From positions 1,613,114 to 1,677,113 of the forward strand of contig NZ_LJJB01000010.1 in the NCBI RefSeq assembly GCF_001420695.1: a stretch of DNA of 64,000 nt. Reading direction: 5' to 3'. Of the stretch, positions 33,853 to 42,914 are shown piece after piece. The translations under genes were made by a program, and so were the position numbers. The stretch comes from Brevibacillus choshinensis (lineage in GTDB: Bacteria; Bacillota; Bacilli; Brevibacillales; Brevibacillaceae). The notes beneath the pieces were generated by a model, which did no database searches, was not told where the DNA came from, and saw only the letters and a program-made list of their open reading frames with translations. The first letter of the stretch is position 1, and every line of letters starts with the position of its first letter.

Positions 33853-35562
33853 CTACATCAAGAGCAATGGCACTACTTTTCCCGCATTCACATCAATCAG
33901 TCCAATGTCTGTGATCTTTAACGCCGGACTCACAGGCAAGGAATGCGTGCTGATCGACATGATCGGGTTGTAATGATCATATCCCAAGGACTCCATCGCA
34001 CGTCGTAGCTGCTCGACTTCCTTCGCCGTTTTTTCCAGCGGTTCTTCGGTCAGGATGCCCCCTACTGGCAAGTGGAGACTTGCGATGACCTCTCCGTCCT
34101 CCACCACATAAAAGCCCCCCTGATTGCGAATGACTTCGTTAGCCGCCACCATCATGTCATGAGGATTGTGTCCGACGACCAGCAGATTGTGGTTGTCGTG
34201 CGAATAGCTCGTCGCTACCGCTCCTCGCTTGATCGTATCACCACTGATCAGGCCATAGCCGCGATTGCCATTTTTTCCATAACGCTCGAATACGGCGATC
34301 AGCCCATAAGGACTCTCCTGCCAGCACAGCTGCCCTTGCTGTACCTCGACGATCCCGCGATGGTCCTCCGTAAACGTGGAACCGTTCTGTACAAGCATCA
34401 CACGGCAAGGGTACCGGTTGTCTGGTGCTTCCACCTGAACAGCAAAATCTGCTTCGGTCAAAGGAGACAGCTGGATGCTCTCATAAAAATGAGCGGGAAA
34501 TTGCCGAGGCTTGATCTCTTGGCGGAATTCCTCCTGCGCATCATACGCCTTTTTCCCATTTTTATAGACCTGATCAATAGTAAGCTCACGCAAGTCGGAT
34601 ACCAACAGGAAATCTGCAATCTTCCCTGGGGCGATCGCTCCACGATCATGCATGTTCATGCGTCTCGCCGGGGTAAACGTACTGGCGTAGATTGCCCGCT
34701 CCGGTTCCATTCCCATTTGGATCGCTTTTTTTACCAGATGGTTGAGATGTCCTCGTTTGTAGAGGGAATCTGTCATGACGTCATCCGTGACAAAACAGAA
34801 ATGCTCGGAAACGTCCTGTTTCATCAAATAATCCATAACTTCCTCTGTCATCGATTTCTCCTGAATTTCGAGGAACATACCTGCCGCTATACGGGCCTCC
34901 ATTCCTTCTGGCGTCTGATGCGTGTGGTCCGAATCGACACCGGCATAAAGGATTTGGTGCAGCTCGAGGTCGAGCAGTTTTGGAACATGACCTTCAATTA
35001 TGAGCTTAGGATACTCTTTGCGAATGTGCTGGAGAATCTGGTTTGTCTTGCAGTCCGGATCAGCAATGACATCGACGTAGTTCATGATCTCACCCAGGCA
35101 AATGATCTCCTCGGAGCGCAGCAGCTCATCGATATCCGCGATCTCGACGGCCCCACCTGTCGTTTCCATTGCGGTTGCAGGCACAGAGCTCGGGATGGCG
35201 TACTTCATATCGACGACGCAGTCACGGCTCGCCCGAATCAATTCCTTGATCCCTTCAATGCCAAACACATTGGCAATCTCATGTGGCTCCGGCACGATCG
35301 TCGTCACCCCATTTTGAATTAAGCCAAAAGAAAAGGTCTCAGGCGTGACCATCGTGCTCTCAATGTGCAGATGAATGTCAACAAGCCCTGGGATCAGGTA
35401 GCGCCCTTTCCCTTCCAATACATCACTTGCCTCAAACGTTTCGGTGCCGCGTTTTCCTATATAAAGAAACCTTCCGTCCAGGACGGCTACGTTTCCTTCC
35501 ATAAACTTTTTGAAATAGCTGTTGAAGACGTGAACATCCTGAATCAGCAAATCGACTTTCAT
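33853..35562 (-). CDS. ade: Adenine deaminase
   Basis: 569 residues, close to the usual 570-590. Deaminates adenine to hypoxanthine in purine salvage. Amidohydrolase metal motif [18 protein letters not shown], then [40 protein letters not shown]. Last gene of a six-gene operon starting with a solute-binding lipoprotein; AGGAGGGG precedes the ATG. Its presence with a nucleoside hydrolase is the best clue to what the ABC importer in the operon carries. Confidence 0.93.
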   Translation of the reverse strand: MKVDLLIQDVHVFNSYFKKFMEGNVAVLDGRFLYIGKRGTETFEASDVLEGKGRYLIPGLVDIHLHIESTMVTPETFSFGLIQNGVTTIVPEPHEIANVFGIEGIKELIRASRDCVVDMKYAIPSSVPATAMETTGGAVEIADIDELLRSEEIICLGEIMNYVDVIADPDCKTNQILQHIRKEYPKLIIEGHVPKLLDLELHQILYAGVDSDHTHQTPEGMEARIAAGMFLEIQEKSMTEEVMDYLMKQDVSEHFCFVTDDVMTDSLYKRGHLNHLVKKAIQMGMEPERAIYASTFTPARRMNMHDRGAIAPGKIADFLLVSDLRELTIDQVYKNGKKAYDAQEEFRQEIKPRQFPAHFYESIQLSPLTEADFAVQVEAPDNRYPCRVMLVQNGSTFTEDHRGIVEVQQGQLCWQESPYGLIAVFERYGKNGNRGYGLISGDTIKRGAVATSYSHDNHNLLVVGHNPHDMMVAANEVIRNQGGFYVVEDGEVIASLHLPVGGILTEEPLEKTAKEVEQLRRAMESLGYDHYNPIMSISTHSLPVSPALKITDIGLIDVNAGKVVPLLLM

Positions 35563-35580
35563 GAAAAACCCCTCCTGTTG

Positions 35581-36642
35581 TTAGTCCACCAGCACCATTT
35601 TGTCTTTGGGGAACAGCAGATTGACCTTCTGGCCGCTCCTGTAGGGGGTCTCCATTTCTTGATTGACCGTGAAATCGCCCAGTTCGGTTTCTACGACATA
35701 TTGGTAGCTGCGGCCCAGGAATGTGCTGACTTTGACGCTCCCTTTTAAACGATTCATATCTTGATCCAATGCTTCCTCTGTAGTCACGATCAGGTCATCT
35801 GGTCTCAGGGCGCATTTTTTGCCGGATGCATTGGCTGTACCTGGATGCTTGGATGCGGTAAACGCGTTATCACCTACGCGCAAGCTGATCTCTCCGTTTT
35901 GCTCGGTGCGCTCCCCAAACGTGATGAAGTTGGTGAATCCGATAAAACGCGCAATGAATTCTGTCTTTGGATACTTAAAAATGGTCGCCGGGTCGTCCAA
36001 CTGCTCGATGATCCCCTTGTTCATGATCGCCACCTGATCGGAAATGGAGAAGCATTCTTCCTGATCGTGAGACACATAAACTGTCGTAATGCCCAGCTCC
36101 TGCTGAATGCGCCGGATTTCTACCCGCATGTTGATCCGCAGGTTGGCGTCCAGATTGGAGAGCGGCTCATCAAACAGCAGCAAATCAGGCTGGATGACAA
36201 GCGCACGTGCAATCGCTACCCGCTGTCTTTGACCACCGGAGAGTTCTTTCGGGTGACGCTTTTCAAAGCCGTTCAGGCTGACGACATCGAGAATGTCCAT
36301 GACCCGTTTCTTCACTTCAGTTTCATTCACTTTTCGCAGTCTCAGTCCGAAAGCGACGTTGTCGAATACAGACAGATGCGGGAACAGCGCATAGCTCTGA
36401 AACACAAATCCGAAATTGCGTTTGTTAACTGGGACGCGCGTGTAGTCTTTTCCATCAAACAGGAACTTCCCATCCTTTGCTTCCAAAAAGCCTGCGATTA
36501 AGCGCAGAGTCGTGGTCTTTCCGCACCCGCTCGGCCCCAACAAGGAAATGAGCTGTCCTTTTTCGATGTTCAGATTGAAGTTTTGCAAAATGTACTGATT
36601 GTCGTAGGCAACCGATACGTTTTCCAGCGTGAGCAATGCCAT
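35581..36642 (-). CDS. ABC transporter ATPase, PotA-like
   Basis: 353 residues: Walker A GPSGCGKTTTLRLI, signature LSGGQRQRVAIARALV, Walker B DLLLFDEPLSNLDANLR, H-loop VYVSHDQEE, then a TOBE domain (about 275-353). Belongs to the spermidine/putrescine/iron importer ATPase class. It follows both permease genes with a 14-bp gap and precedes ade, and powers the importer of this operon. Confidence 0.92.
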   Translation of the reverse strand: MALLTLENVSVAYDNQYILQNFNLNIEKGQLISLLGPSGCGKTTTLRLIAGFLEAKDGKFLFDGKDYTRVPVNKRNFGFVFQSYALFPHLSVFDNVAFGLRLRKVNETEVKKRVMDILDVVSLNGFEKRHPKELSGGQRQRVAIARALVIQPDLLLFDEPLSNLDANLRINMRVEIRRIQQELGITTVYVSHDQEECFSISDQVAIMNKGIIEQLDDPATIFKYPKTEFIARFIGFTNFITFGERTEQNGEISLRVGDNAFTASKHPGTANASGKKCALRPDDLIVTTEEALDQDMNRLKGSVKVSTFLGRSYQYVVETELGDFTVNQEMETPYRSGQKVNLLFPKDKMVLVD

Positions 36643-36656
36643 GATTTGTGCCTCCG

Positions 36657-37445
36657 TTATCGTTTAGTAAAGTAGGAAAGTCCCATGAGACGTTCGATGA
36701 TGAACATGAGAATGGCCGTCACGATCATGAGCAGCACGGAAATAGCGGCAATCGTCGGGTCAAAGTTGTTTTCCACGTACGTCAGCATCTGGATCGGCAG
36801 TGTGCTTACCCCTGGTCCAGTCATAAAGACGGAAATGTCTACGTTATTGAACGACTCCAGAAAGGCGATGAGGATCGCGGCAATAATGCCAGATCGAATG
36901 TTGGGCAGCACGACTTTAAAAAACGTTTCCAAGCGCCCTGCGCCCAGACTCAGCGCGGCTTCCTCCACCGCGAAATCAAAGTTTGACAGGCTAGATGCGA
37001 TTACCCGGATAATGAAGGGCAGCATCACGACTGTATGACCCACGAGCAACCCAGCGTATATCGGCAGATCATAGACGACGATGACATACTTGAGCATCGC
37101 AAAGCCCATGACAATTCCCGGAATCAATACCGGAGAAATGAATACCGCGTTCAACGCAGCCTTCCCTTTAAACTCAAAGCGGCTGAGCGCATACGCCGCA
37201 GGAATCCCCAAAATGAGCGCCAGTAGATTACCAAGCAAAGAGACGAACATGGACGTTTTAAACGTCGTCAGAAACATCTCTACTTCAAAAATGTTCTCGT
37301 ACCAACGCCAGGAAAAACCTCCTGGCGGAAACTTCAATACCGTTCCCGGTTCAAACGACGTAAAGGAAATGATGATGAGCGGACCCAGCAAAAACAGAAA
37401 CACGAGAAGCGTAAACAGGGCCAACCCTCGATTTTTCTCCTGCAT
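36657..37445 (-). CDS. ABC transporter permease, PotC-like
   Basis: 262 residues with six helices. The coupling-helix EAA motif is EEAALSLGAGRLETFFKVVLPNIRSGIIAA, which docks to the ATPase. Opening FTLLVFLFLLGPLIIISFTSF is typical of PotC. Lies 5 bases after the other permease gene. Confidence 0.92.
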   Translation of the reverse strand: MQEKNRGLALFTLLVFLFLLGPLIIISFTSFEPGTVLKFPPGGFSWRWYENIFEVEMFLTTFKTSMFVSLLGNLLALILGIPAAYALSRFEFKGKAALNAVFISPVLIPGIVMGFAMLKYVIVVYDLPIYAGLLVGHTVVMLPFIIRVIASSLSNFDFAVEEAALSLGAGRLETFFKVVLPNIRSGIIAAILIAFLESFNNVDISVFMTGPGVSTLPIQMLTYVENNFDPTIAAISVLLMIVTAILMFIIERLMGLSYFTKR

Positions 37446-37450
37446 AGCTT

Positions 37451-38272
37451 CTACCCCTTCGGATTTAATTTCGTTGCCAGTTTGTTCATCAGGAAAATCA
37501 CAACAAACGTAATGACGATCATGATCGTGGCAATAACGGAAGCCATGTACCAGTCATTTAACGTAATGGCGTTTTGATAGAGAAACGTGGAAATGACCCT
37601 TTGTTTCCCTCCCAGCAAGGCTGGCGTCGTGTAGGCTGTCAAGCTGCCTACGAATACGAGGATACTCCCGATGATGAGTCCTGGTACGCTGAGAGGCACA
37701 ATGACCTTGCGAAACGCGGTGAACTTGGATGCACCCAGACTTTCTGCCGCCTTGATCAAATCGGGATCGATGTTTTCCATGACGCCTACCAGCGTGATGA
37801 TAATGAGGGGCAAAAACAAGTGAATCAAGCCGATCATCATCGCTGTAGGGGTGTACAATATTTCCAACGGCTTTTCAATGAGCCCGATTGAGATCAGGGA
37901 ACTGTTCAAAAGCCCTTTTTTTCCGAGAATAATCATCCAGCTAAACGAGCGAACTACTGAACTCGTCAGCAAAGGAAAGATAGCCAAAGCCAATAGAATG
38001 CCCTTTTTGCGGGCCCCTAGCTTGGAAATGTAATAGGCTGTCGGGAAGCCCAACAGAATGCACGCGATCGTAGTTACTAGACTGACTTGCAAGGTAGTCA
38101 GCAAGATTTTCATGAAATACGGGTCGGTCAGAAATTGGAGATAGCCTTGAAAGGTAAAACTCCCTTCATGAAAGAAGGTGGACGCAATGGTCAGTACGAT
38201 CGGAATGATCATGAACAGCGTCAAAAACAATACGCCTGGCAGCAATAACAGATAAAGACCTTTTTTCTTCAT
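37451..38272 (-). CDS. ABC transporter permease, PotB-like
   Basis: 273 residues with six helices and the EAA motif KAAESLGASKFTAFRKVIVPLSVPGLIIG. Start MKKKGLYLLLLPGVLFLTLFMIIPIVLTI is typical of PotB-type permeases. Forms the membrane channel with the PotC-like partner. Sits between the nucleoside hydrolase and the second permease. Confidence 0.92.
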   Translation of the reverse strand: MKKKGLYLLLLPGVLFLTLFMIIPIVLTIASTFFHEGSFTFQGYLQFLTDPYFMKILLTTLQVSLVTTIACILLGFPTAYYISKLGARKKGILLALAIFPLLTSSVVRSFSWMIILGKKGLLNSSLISIGLIEKPLEILYTPTAMMIGLIHLFLPLIIITLVGVMENIDPDLIKAAESLGASKFTAFRKVIVPLSVPGLIIGSILVFVGSLTAYTTPALLGGKQRVISTFLYQNAITLNDWYMASVIATIMIVITFVVIFLMNKLATKLNPKG

Positions 38273-38298
38273 TCATTTAACTCCTGTTCCCAGTATCG

Positions 38299-39231
38299 TC
38301 AGGCTTTCAGGGCGCGGATAAAACGCTCAAAAAAGGCTTGGGCATCCACGGCCAGACAGACATTCATGTTGGGTTCTTTGCTCAATCGATTCTGGAAATC
38401 GCACACGGTTTGTCCATCACACAGTTCGCTTTTGGTTTCCACATCCACGTACAGCTTTTGGGTCGTCACCAGATTGCGGTCCAAGGCCACTCCCACTGCG
38501 AGAGGATCGTGCATCGCGCACGCTCGTACACCATTGCGTTCAAAATAACGCTCGAGATAGTCAGATGTGCTCTGCTTCACGTACTGTGCAATCACGGTAT
38601 CTCCCAGCTCGCGTATATGGTCTGCGGTCAACAGCGCTTTTCTCGTCACATCCAGCCCGACGAGCGTCAACTCAGGAAAGCCAGCATGAAAAACGACCTT
38701 CGCTGCTTCTGGATCAACGTACATGTTGTATTCCGCTGTTGGAGTGACATTCCCGTGCTCCCGGACCACACCACCCATGAAGATCACTTCTTTTACATGG
38801 TGCACCAGCTGTGGACATTTTCGAACGGCAAGTGCCAGGTTCGTCAATGGCCCTGTCATGACCAAAGTGATTTGACCCGAGTGAGCCAGCACGTTTTCGA
38901 TGATGAAATCAGGTCCAAAGCCTTTCGACGGCTGCGTCAACACTGGCGTATCGCGCAGAGCCCCTCCCAGACCATCCTCACCATGTACCCGATGCTCGAA
39001 AAACTCTGTCCGCAAAAGCGGCTGAGATGCTCCCGGCACGACAGGAATTTGCTCCCCCACCTGTAGCAAATCGAGAATCTTGCACGTATTTTCCGTTGCT
39101 TTCCCGAGAGAAACGTTCCCGTTAACGGTCGTGATCCCGATCAGATCAAACTCCCCGCTTTTGACTGCGAGGATAATCCCCAGTGCATCATCGATGCCTG
39201 TGTCTACATCCAGAATGATCTTTTGCTTCAT
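38299..39231 (-). CDS. Nucleoside hydrolase (IunH/RihA family)
   Basis: 310 residues. Cleaves nucleosides to base and ribose. The Ca-binding DxDxGxDD motif is LDVDTGIDDALGII (Asp8, Asp10, Asp14, Asp15). Further motifs are VTMGPLTNLALAVRKCP-like (VMTGPLTNLALA), EYNMYVDPEAAKVVF and MHDPLAVGVAL. No signal peptide, so it acts in the cytoplasm on imported nucleosides. It lies second in the operon between the binding protein and the permeases, joined functionally to adenine deaminase. Base preference is not readable, but adenine-containing nucleosides fit the operon. Confidence 0.92.
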   Translation of the reverse strand: MKQKIILDVDTGIDDALGIILAVKSGEFDLIGITTVNGNVSLGKATENTCKILDLLQVGEQIPVVPGASQPLLRTEFFEHRVHGEDGLGGALRDTPVLTQPSKGFGPDFIIENVLAHSGQITLVMTGPLTNLALAVRKCPQLVHHVKEVIFMGGVVREHGNVTPTAEYNMYVDPEAAKVVFHAGFPELTLVGLDVTRKALLTADHIRELGDTVIAQYVKQSTSDYLERYFERNGVRACAMHDPLAVGVALDRNLVTTQKLYVDVETKSELCDGQTVCDFQNRLSKEPNMNVCLAVDAQAFFERFIRALKA

Positions 39232-39315
39232 AAAGTGGGCCTCCTTACGGGCTTCGAGAGCAACAAGGGTATCGATCGCTTCGCCAATACCCTCGTCCTC
39301 TCTTTCATCCGTTGT

Positions 39316-40389
39316 TTACTGAGTAATTTCGCGATTCCAACGGTCGATCCATGCTTTGGAATGTTCATTTACGAATTTCATGTCCAGCTTGTGCAGCTTG
39401 TTGATGATTTCTTCACCGTACGTTACACCTTTTGCTTCTTCATCCGTGAGCTTCACGCCGGTATTTACAGGCGAATCTACTTTTGCTTTTGCGCTTTTTT
39501 CTTGAACATCCTTGCTCAATTGCCAGTTGATGAAGTCTTCTGCGAGCTCTTTGTTCTTGCTGCCTTTCACGATGTTCACGGTATTCATGACTGCGTAGCC
39601 GCCCTCTTCAGGTGTCACGAATTTTGCTTCTGGAACAGCAGCTTGGATGTCTTTGAAGTACATTTCCATGATCGGACCAGCTGCGATCTCTTCCTGGCTA
39701 AACATGTTTACATATTCAGAGGTCTTGTCGTAGTATTTCACGACGCCTTTGTTAACTTCTTTCATTTTGGCGAAAGCTTGGTCTTCATTAAATTCTTTGC
39801 TGCCTGCCATTTGGGAAGCTGCGTCCAAAATCATCGGGCCTGTCGTAGAAGTGATGTTTGGCAGCGTCAGCTTGCCTGCGACTTCAGGGCTCCATAGATC
39901 TTTCCAGCTTTTGATCTCGGTTTTGATCACATTCGGATTGTAGGCAATCCCGAATTGTCCAATGGTATAGGCAGGACCGTACTCTTCGCCCAGCGGTGCT
40001 TTGGCGATGTCATAAATTTCATTCAGGTTCGGGATGCGAGTGCGGTCGATTTTTTCAAATGCGCCACTCTCAATTCCTTGCTGTGCATAGTAATCAGAGA
40101 GATAAATCAGGTCGACGTCGGAGCTACCTTGGCGAATTTTATTCAAACGCTCTGCATTGTTCCCGATCTCCAGAACGATTTTGACGTTGTGTTCTTTTTC
40201 AAATGGCTCGTACACTTCTTTACGGAAGAAATCCTCGGAAAAGCCCCATGTGGAAATGACCAGCTTTTGCGGATCACCCTTTGCTGCTCCACCAGCCGCA
40301 TTCTCTTTTGGTTGTTCGCTGCTTCCACAACCAGCCAAAGCCATCGAAATCATCGAAAAGGAAAGAACCCCCGTTAACCACTTTTTCAT
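39316..40389 (-). CDS. Substrate-binding lipoprotein, PotD-like
   Basis: About 357 residues. Lipoprotein signal peptide with lipobox ALAGC (Cys21), then a PotD/spermidine-type periplasmic-binding fold (LVISTWGFSEDFFRKEVYEPFEKEHNVKIVLEIGNNAERLNKIR, VDLIYLSDYYAQQGIESGAFEKID). The ATG at 40389 is chosen because GGAGGAA lies 6 bases ahead; the frame's first ATG at 40404 overlaps this site. It heads the operon and sets the ligand. Annotation by homology would call it a polyamine binder, but the neighbours argue for a purine nucleoside or base. Confidence 0.9.
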   Translation of the reverse strand: MKKWLTGVLSFSMISMALAGCGSSEQPKENAAGGAAKGDPQKLVISTWGFSEDFFRKEVYEPFEKEHNVKIVLEIGNNAERLNKIRQGSSDVDLIYLSDYYAQQGIESGAFEKIDRTRIPNLNEIYDIAKAPLGEEYGPAYTIGQFGIAYNPNVIKTEIKSWKDLWSPEVAGKLTLPNITSTTGPMILDAASQMAGSKEFNEDQAFAKMKEVNKGVVKYYDKTSEYVNMFSQEEIAAGPIMEMYFKDIQAAVPEAKFVTPEEGGYAVMNTVNIVKGSKNKELAEDFINWQLSKDVQEKSAKAKVDSPVNTGVKLTDEEAKGVTYGEEIINKLHKLDMKFVNEHSKAWIDRWNREITQ

Positions 40390-40483
40390 CTTGTATTCCT
40401 CCATTATTGTTTTTCTGTCGAAGTGATTGTTTCCATCTGCCTCATTGGTCTATTCGTCATCACACCTTTATATAGAAGAAATT

Positions 40484-40549
40484 GGTAGAAAAAAGAAAAG
40501 AAAAGTACCCTTGAATAGAACGTTCATTCTAAACAAGAGCACTTTTCTT
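40484..40549 (-). terminator. Terminator of the DUF2294 gene
   Basis: On the minus strand AAGAAAAGT...CTTG...AGAA pairs with TTCT...CAAG...ACTTTTCTT in a long imperfect stem, followed by a T-rich tail (TTCTTTTTTC). The rest of 40390-40635 holds the promoter region of the purine operon; I do not find a purine riboswitch there. Confidence 0.65.
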
Positions 40550-40635
40550 CGTAAACAAAGAATAGCGACACCCGTTTCACGTGGCCATCGGTCTCCCCTT
40601 TAGATAGATCCAAAGGGAAAATCCGAACGACTTCG

Positions 40636-40992
40636 TCAGGTATTCGATTGTGGTTCAGCCAAAATGACGTTCGTGATCGCCAGCTGTGTGGCAGCGTCAT
40701 AATCCCTCAATACTGCTTCCATATCGAGATTCATCTCTTCTTCTAAACGTTCACGTAACTTCTTCTTATAAAGAAGCGACATTCGGAAGTCAACCTCGAG
40801 CTTTAGAGCAGGAGCCTCTCCTTCCAATGCAGCCGAACGCGGTGAGCGCCGATGCTTGGCATAGAAGGTGATGGTATTATTTTCGATAGTTACTCTCAGT
40901 AAAGTTGTCCCAAAGCCGAACAACTCCTTAGCTATCTCGTTGTAGATCGCAGACAGCTTTTTTCTGCTTTCGTTTGTGTCCTGTATTGTCAT
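40636..40992 (-). CDS. DUF2294 family protein
   Basis: About 118 residues matching DUF2294 throughout: IYNEIAKELFGFGTTLLRVTIENNTITFYAKHRRSPRSAALEGEAP, FRMSLLYKKKLRERLEEEM and LRDYDAATQLAITNVIL. Cytoplasmic and soluble. The ATG at 40992 follows AGGTGATG; a longer frame to 41046 has no ribosome site. The molecular function of the family is not established to my knowledge. It stands alone, next to repeat copy B. Confidence 0.85.
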   Translation of the reverse strand: MTIQDTNESRKKLSAIYNEIAKELFGFGTTLLRVTIENNTITFYAKHRRSPRSAALEGEAPALKLEVDFRMSLLYKKKLRERLEEEMNLDMEAVLRDYDAATQLAITNVILAEPQSNT

Positions 40993-41151
40993 GACATCAC
41001 CTACGAGAGTAAGTATCAGGCTTATTGATTTTTTCTCATTATACATATGATAAACGTCTCAATCAAGTAATCATTCGTATTTTGATCAATTTACCAATAT
41101 TCAGAACACAGAAAAAACACTGGATGTACATTTCCACTCGATCAGACTGTA

Positions 41152-41367
41152 GTGGAGGGGAGCAAAAAGGGGAAAACGCTCCTGCTTCATAGGAACACCT
41201 GCAGGGGGGCATCCCTGTCCGGCTACATGGAAAAAAAACGAAACCGCGTCCAAAGTAGCCGTCTCTAGGAGCTTAATCAGAGGTGGACGCTTACAAGCGT
41301 GTTTCGTTTTTTCCATTGCGCCTCAGTTAGTGTTCCAAAGCTCTTCCGCTTATTTCCCCTTTTTCCT
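41152..41367. repeat. Dispersed palindromic element, copy B
   Basis: 216-bp member of the three-copy family. Outer arms AAAAAGGGGAAAAC-GC / GC-TTATTTCCCCTTTTT; second stem GGAACAC (41192-41198) with GTGTTCC (41330-41336); inner hairpin AACGAAAC/GTTTCGTT plus GCGTCCA/TGGACGC. The GGGG/CCCC and AA/TT pairs differ from copy A on both sides, so pairing is kept while sequence changes. It lies between the DUF2294 gene and metQ. In 41368-41638 I see no supportable gene. Confidence 0.8.
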
Positions 41368-41638
41368 CAGCCCAACTATGGGTCATCCACGTGCCTTTTC
41401 TTGTAAGTCTCACAGGAAGTTTCTTTGTAATTCCCTACGTGGGACAATGCCTACGAAGAACGACAGCTTGGTTCCCCTTTTCAATTGTTCCCGTGATACG
41501 TCAAGCGGACATATTTGACTACTTCGTTCGTTCTTCTCTTGATTCACCCATGTCCTTCGAAGTACAACGATTGGGAAATTGAGCTTTTGATCCTTTGAAC
41601 TTCTTATACCAGGTAACTAGAAACCGCAACGGCTCGCA

Positions 41639-41686
41639 GGAGAAGCAGGTTTCCAGGCGGAGCGAAGATCGGAAACCTGCTTCTCC
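41639..41686. repeat. Perfect 16-bp hairpin of unknown role
   Basis: GGAGAAGCAGGTTTCC (41639-41654) and its exact complement (41671-41686) are split by 16 bases. No T run follows on either strand, so it is not a standard terminator. It sits about 50 bases ahead of the metQ promoter. Confidence 0.6.
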
Positions 41687-41736
41687 CTACCACCACGGCA
41701 TGACGTGTCATAAAATAAAAAGTCCACGAATAACAT

Positions 41737-41765
41737 TTGACACTCTTAAAAATGCAAGCTATAAT
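41737..41765 (+). promoter_or_regulatory. Consensus sigma-A promoter of metQNI
   Basis: Perfect TTGACA (41737-41742), 17-base spacer and perfect TATAAT (41760-41765). Predicted start near 41772, about 40 bases ahead of the SAM aptamer. Confidence 0.92.
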
Positions 41766-41812
41766 CCAACTATCCAAATAAGAATTACTTGTTATTCAAC
41801 TTCATATCACAA

Positions 41813-41979
41813 TCTCTTATAAAGAGAGGCGGAGGGACTGGCCCTATGAAGCCTCGGCAACCTACCAAAACACGGTATGGTGCCAAATCCAGCGGGAGAA
41901 ATCCCGGAAGATAAGAGAGGACTCAGCGACTGACCCACCACGCCAGTTAACGACCTCTTCTTCCGGGAAGAGGTTTTTT
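41813..41979 (+). ncRNA. SAM-I (S-box) riboswitch with terminator
   Basis: The aptamer is closed by TCTCTTAT (41813-41820) and ATAAGAGA (41911-41918). Inside are the S-box landmarks AGAGGCGGAGGGACUGGCCC, UGAAGCCUCGGCAACC, GGUGCCAAAUCC and GCGGG...CCCGG. The expression platform is a terminator at 41953-41979: ACCTCTTC/GAAGAGGT, 6-nt loop, then TTTTTT. High SAM is expected to stop transcription before metQNI. Confidence 0.96.
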
Positions 41980-42046
41980 ATTTGTTCTTACGGTTTTCAT
42001 TTTTCAAAACATAAACACTCATTATACAAAAGGGGAGAGATTCATC

Positions 42047-42877
42047 ATGAAAAAGACGGGAATTTTGCTTAGCACACTACTGCTCGCTGCATCCTTGCTG
42101 ACTGCTTGCGGCGGGAAACAAGAGGCTGCTCCAGCAGCTGGTGGCGCTGCAGCTGAACAAACCAAAGTGAAAGTGGGCGTAACTGCCGGACCTCACGAAG
42201 AAATTCTGAACAAAGTAAAAGAAGTAGCAAAAACGCAAGGCCTGGAAGTAGAAGTTGTCGTATTCAATGACTACGTACAACCAAACCAAGCTCTCGATAA
42301 AGGAAATCTGGATGCGAACAGCTTCCAAACCATTCCCTTCCTGGACAAATTCAACGTAGACCACAAAACCAAAATTGTCGAGATTGGCAAAACAGTTACC
42401 TTCCCAATGGGTCTCTATTCCACCAAACACAAGAAAGTGGAAGAAGTCGCTGAAGGCGGTGTAGTGGGAATCCAAAACGATCCTACCAACCGCGCTCGAG
42501 CACTGCTGCTGTATCAAGCTGCTGGTTTGATCAAGCTCAAGGACGGCGTTGGTAATGCAGCGACTCCACTCGATATCGTAGAAAACCCGAAAAAACTGGA
42601 ATTCAAAGAACTGGAAGCTGCTTTCCTGGCGCGCTCCTTGAACAACGTAGAACTCGCTTCGATCAACACCAACTTTGCGATGGAAGCTGGCTACAATCCG
42701 AAAAAAGATTCCATCTTCTCTGAGACGTCTGATTCTCCCTATGTAAATATCTTGGCTGCAAACGAAGCAAACAAAGACAATCCAGCTCTGAAAAAACTGG
42801 TTGAGATTTACCGTTCCGAAGAAGTGAAAAAATTCATCGACGAACACTTTGAAGGAGCTGTGCTCCCATCCTGGTAA
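42047..42877 (+). CDS. metQ: Methionine ABC transporter substrate-binding lipoprotein MetQ
   Basis: 276 residues, NlpA/MetQ family. Lipoprotein signal with lipobox LLTAC (Cys21), Gly/Ala-rich spacer, then the family core VKVGVTAGPHEEILNKVKEVAKTQGLEVEVVVFNDYVQPNQALDKGNLDANSFQTIPFLD. Binds methionine outside the membrane for the MetNI transporter. GGGGAGA precedes the ATG. The SAM riboswitch and strong promoter upstream and the metNI genes downstream fix the assignment. Confidence 0.95.
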   Translation: MKKTGILLSTLLLAASLLTACGGKQEAAPAAGGAAAEQTKVKVGVTAGPHEEILNKVKEVAKTQGLEVEVVVFNDYVQPNQALDKGNLDANSFQTIPFLDKFNVDHKTKIVEIGKTVTFPMGLYSTKHKKVEEVAEGGVVGIQNDPTNRARALLLYQAAGLIKLKDGVGNAATPLDIVENPKKLEFKELEAAFLARSLNNVELASINTNFAMEAGYNPKKDSIFSETSDSPYVNILAANEANKDNPALKKLVEIYRSEEVKKFIDEHFEGAVLPSW

Positions 42878-42914
42878 GCTACACTAACTATCGAACAACA
42901 AGGAGACTGGAGAG

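Noticed and set aside
34072-35322. 416-codon open frame antisense to adenine deaminase
   Set aside because: Sense strand encodes intact adenine deaminase in an operon; no support for the antisense product.
40405-40500. Purine riboswitch ahead of the purine-salvage operon
   Set aside because: The conserved purine aptamer loops and three-way junction core are not seen.
41391-41582. 63-codon frame after repeat copy B
   Set aside because: No ribosome site and no recognisable family; could be a remnant but the evidence is too thin.
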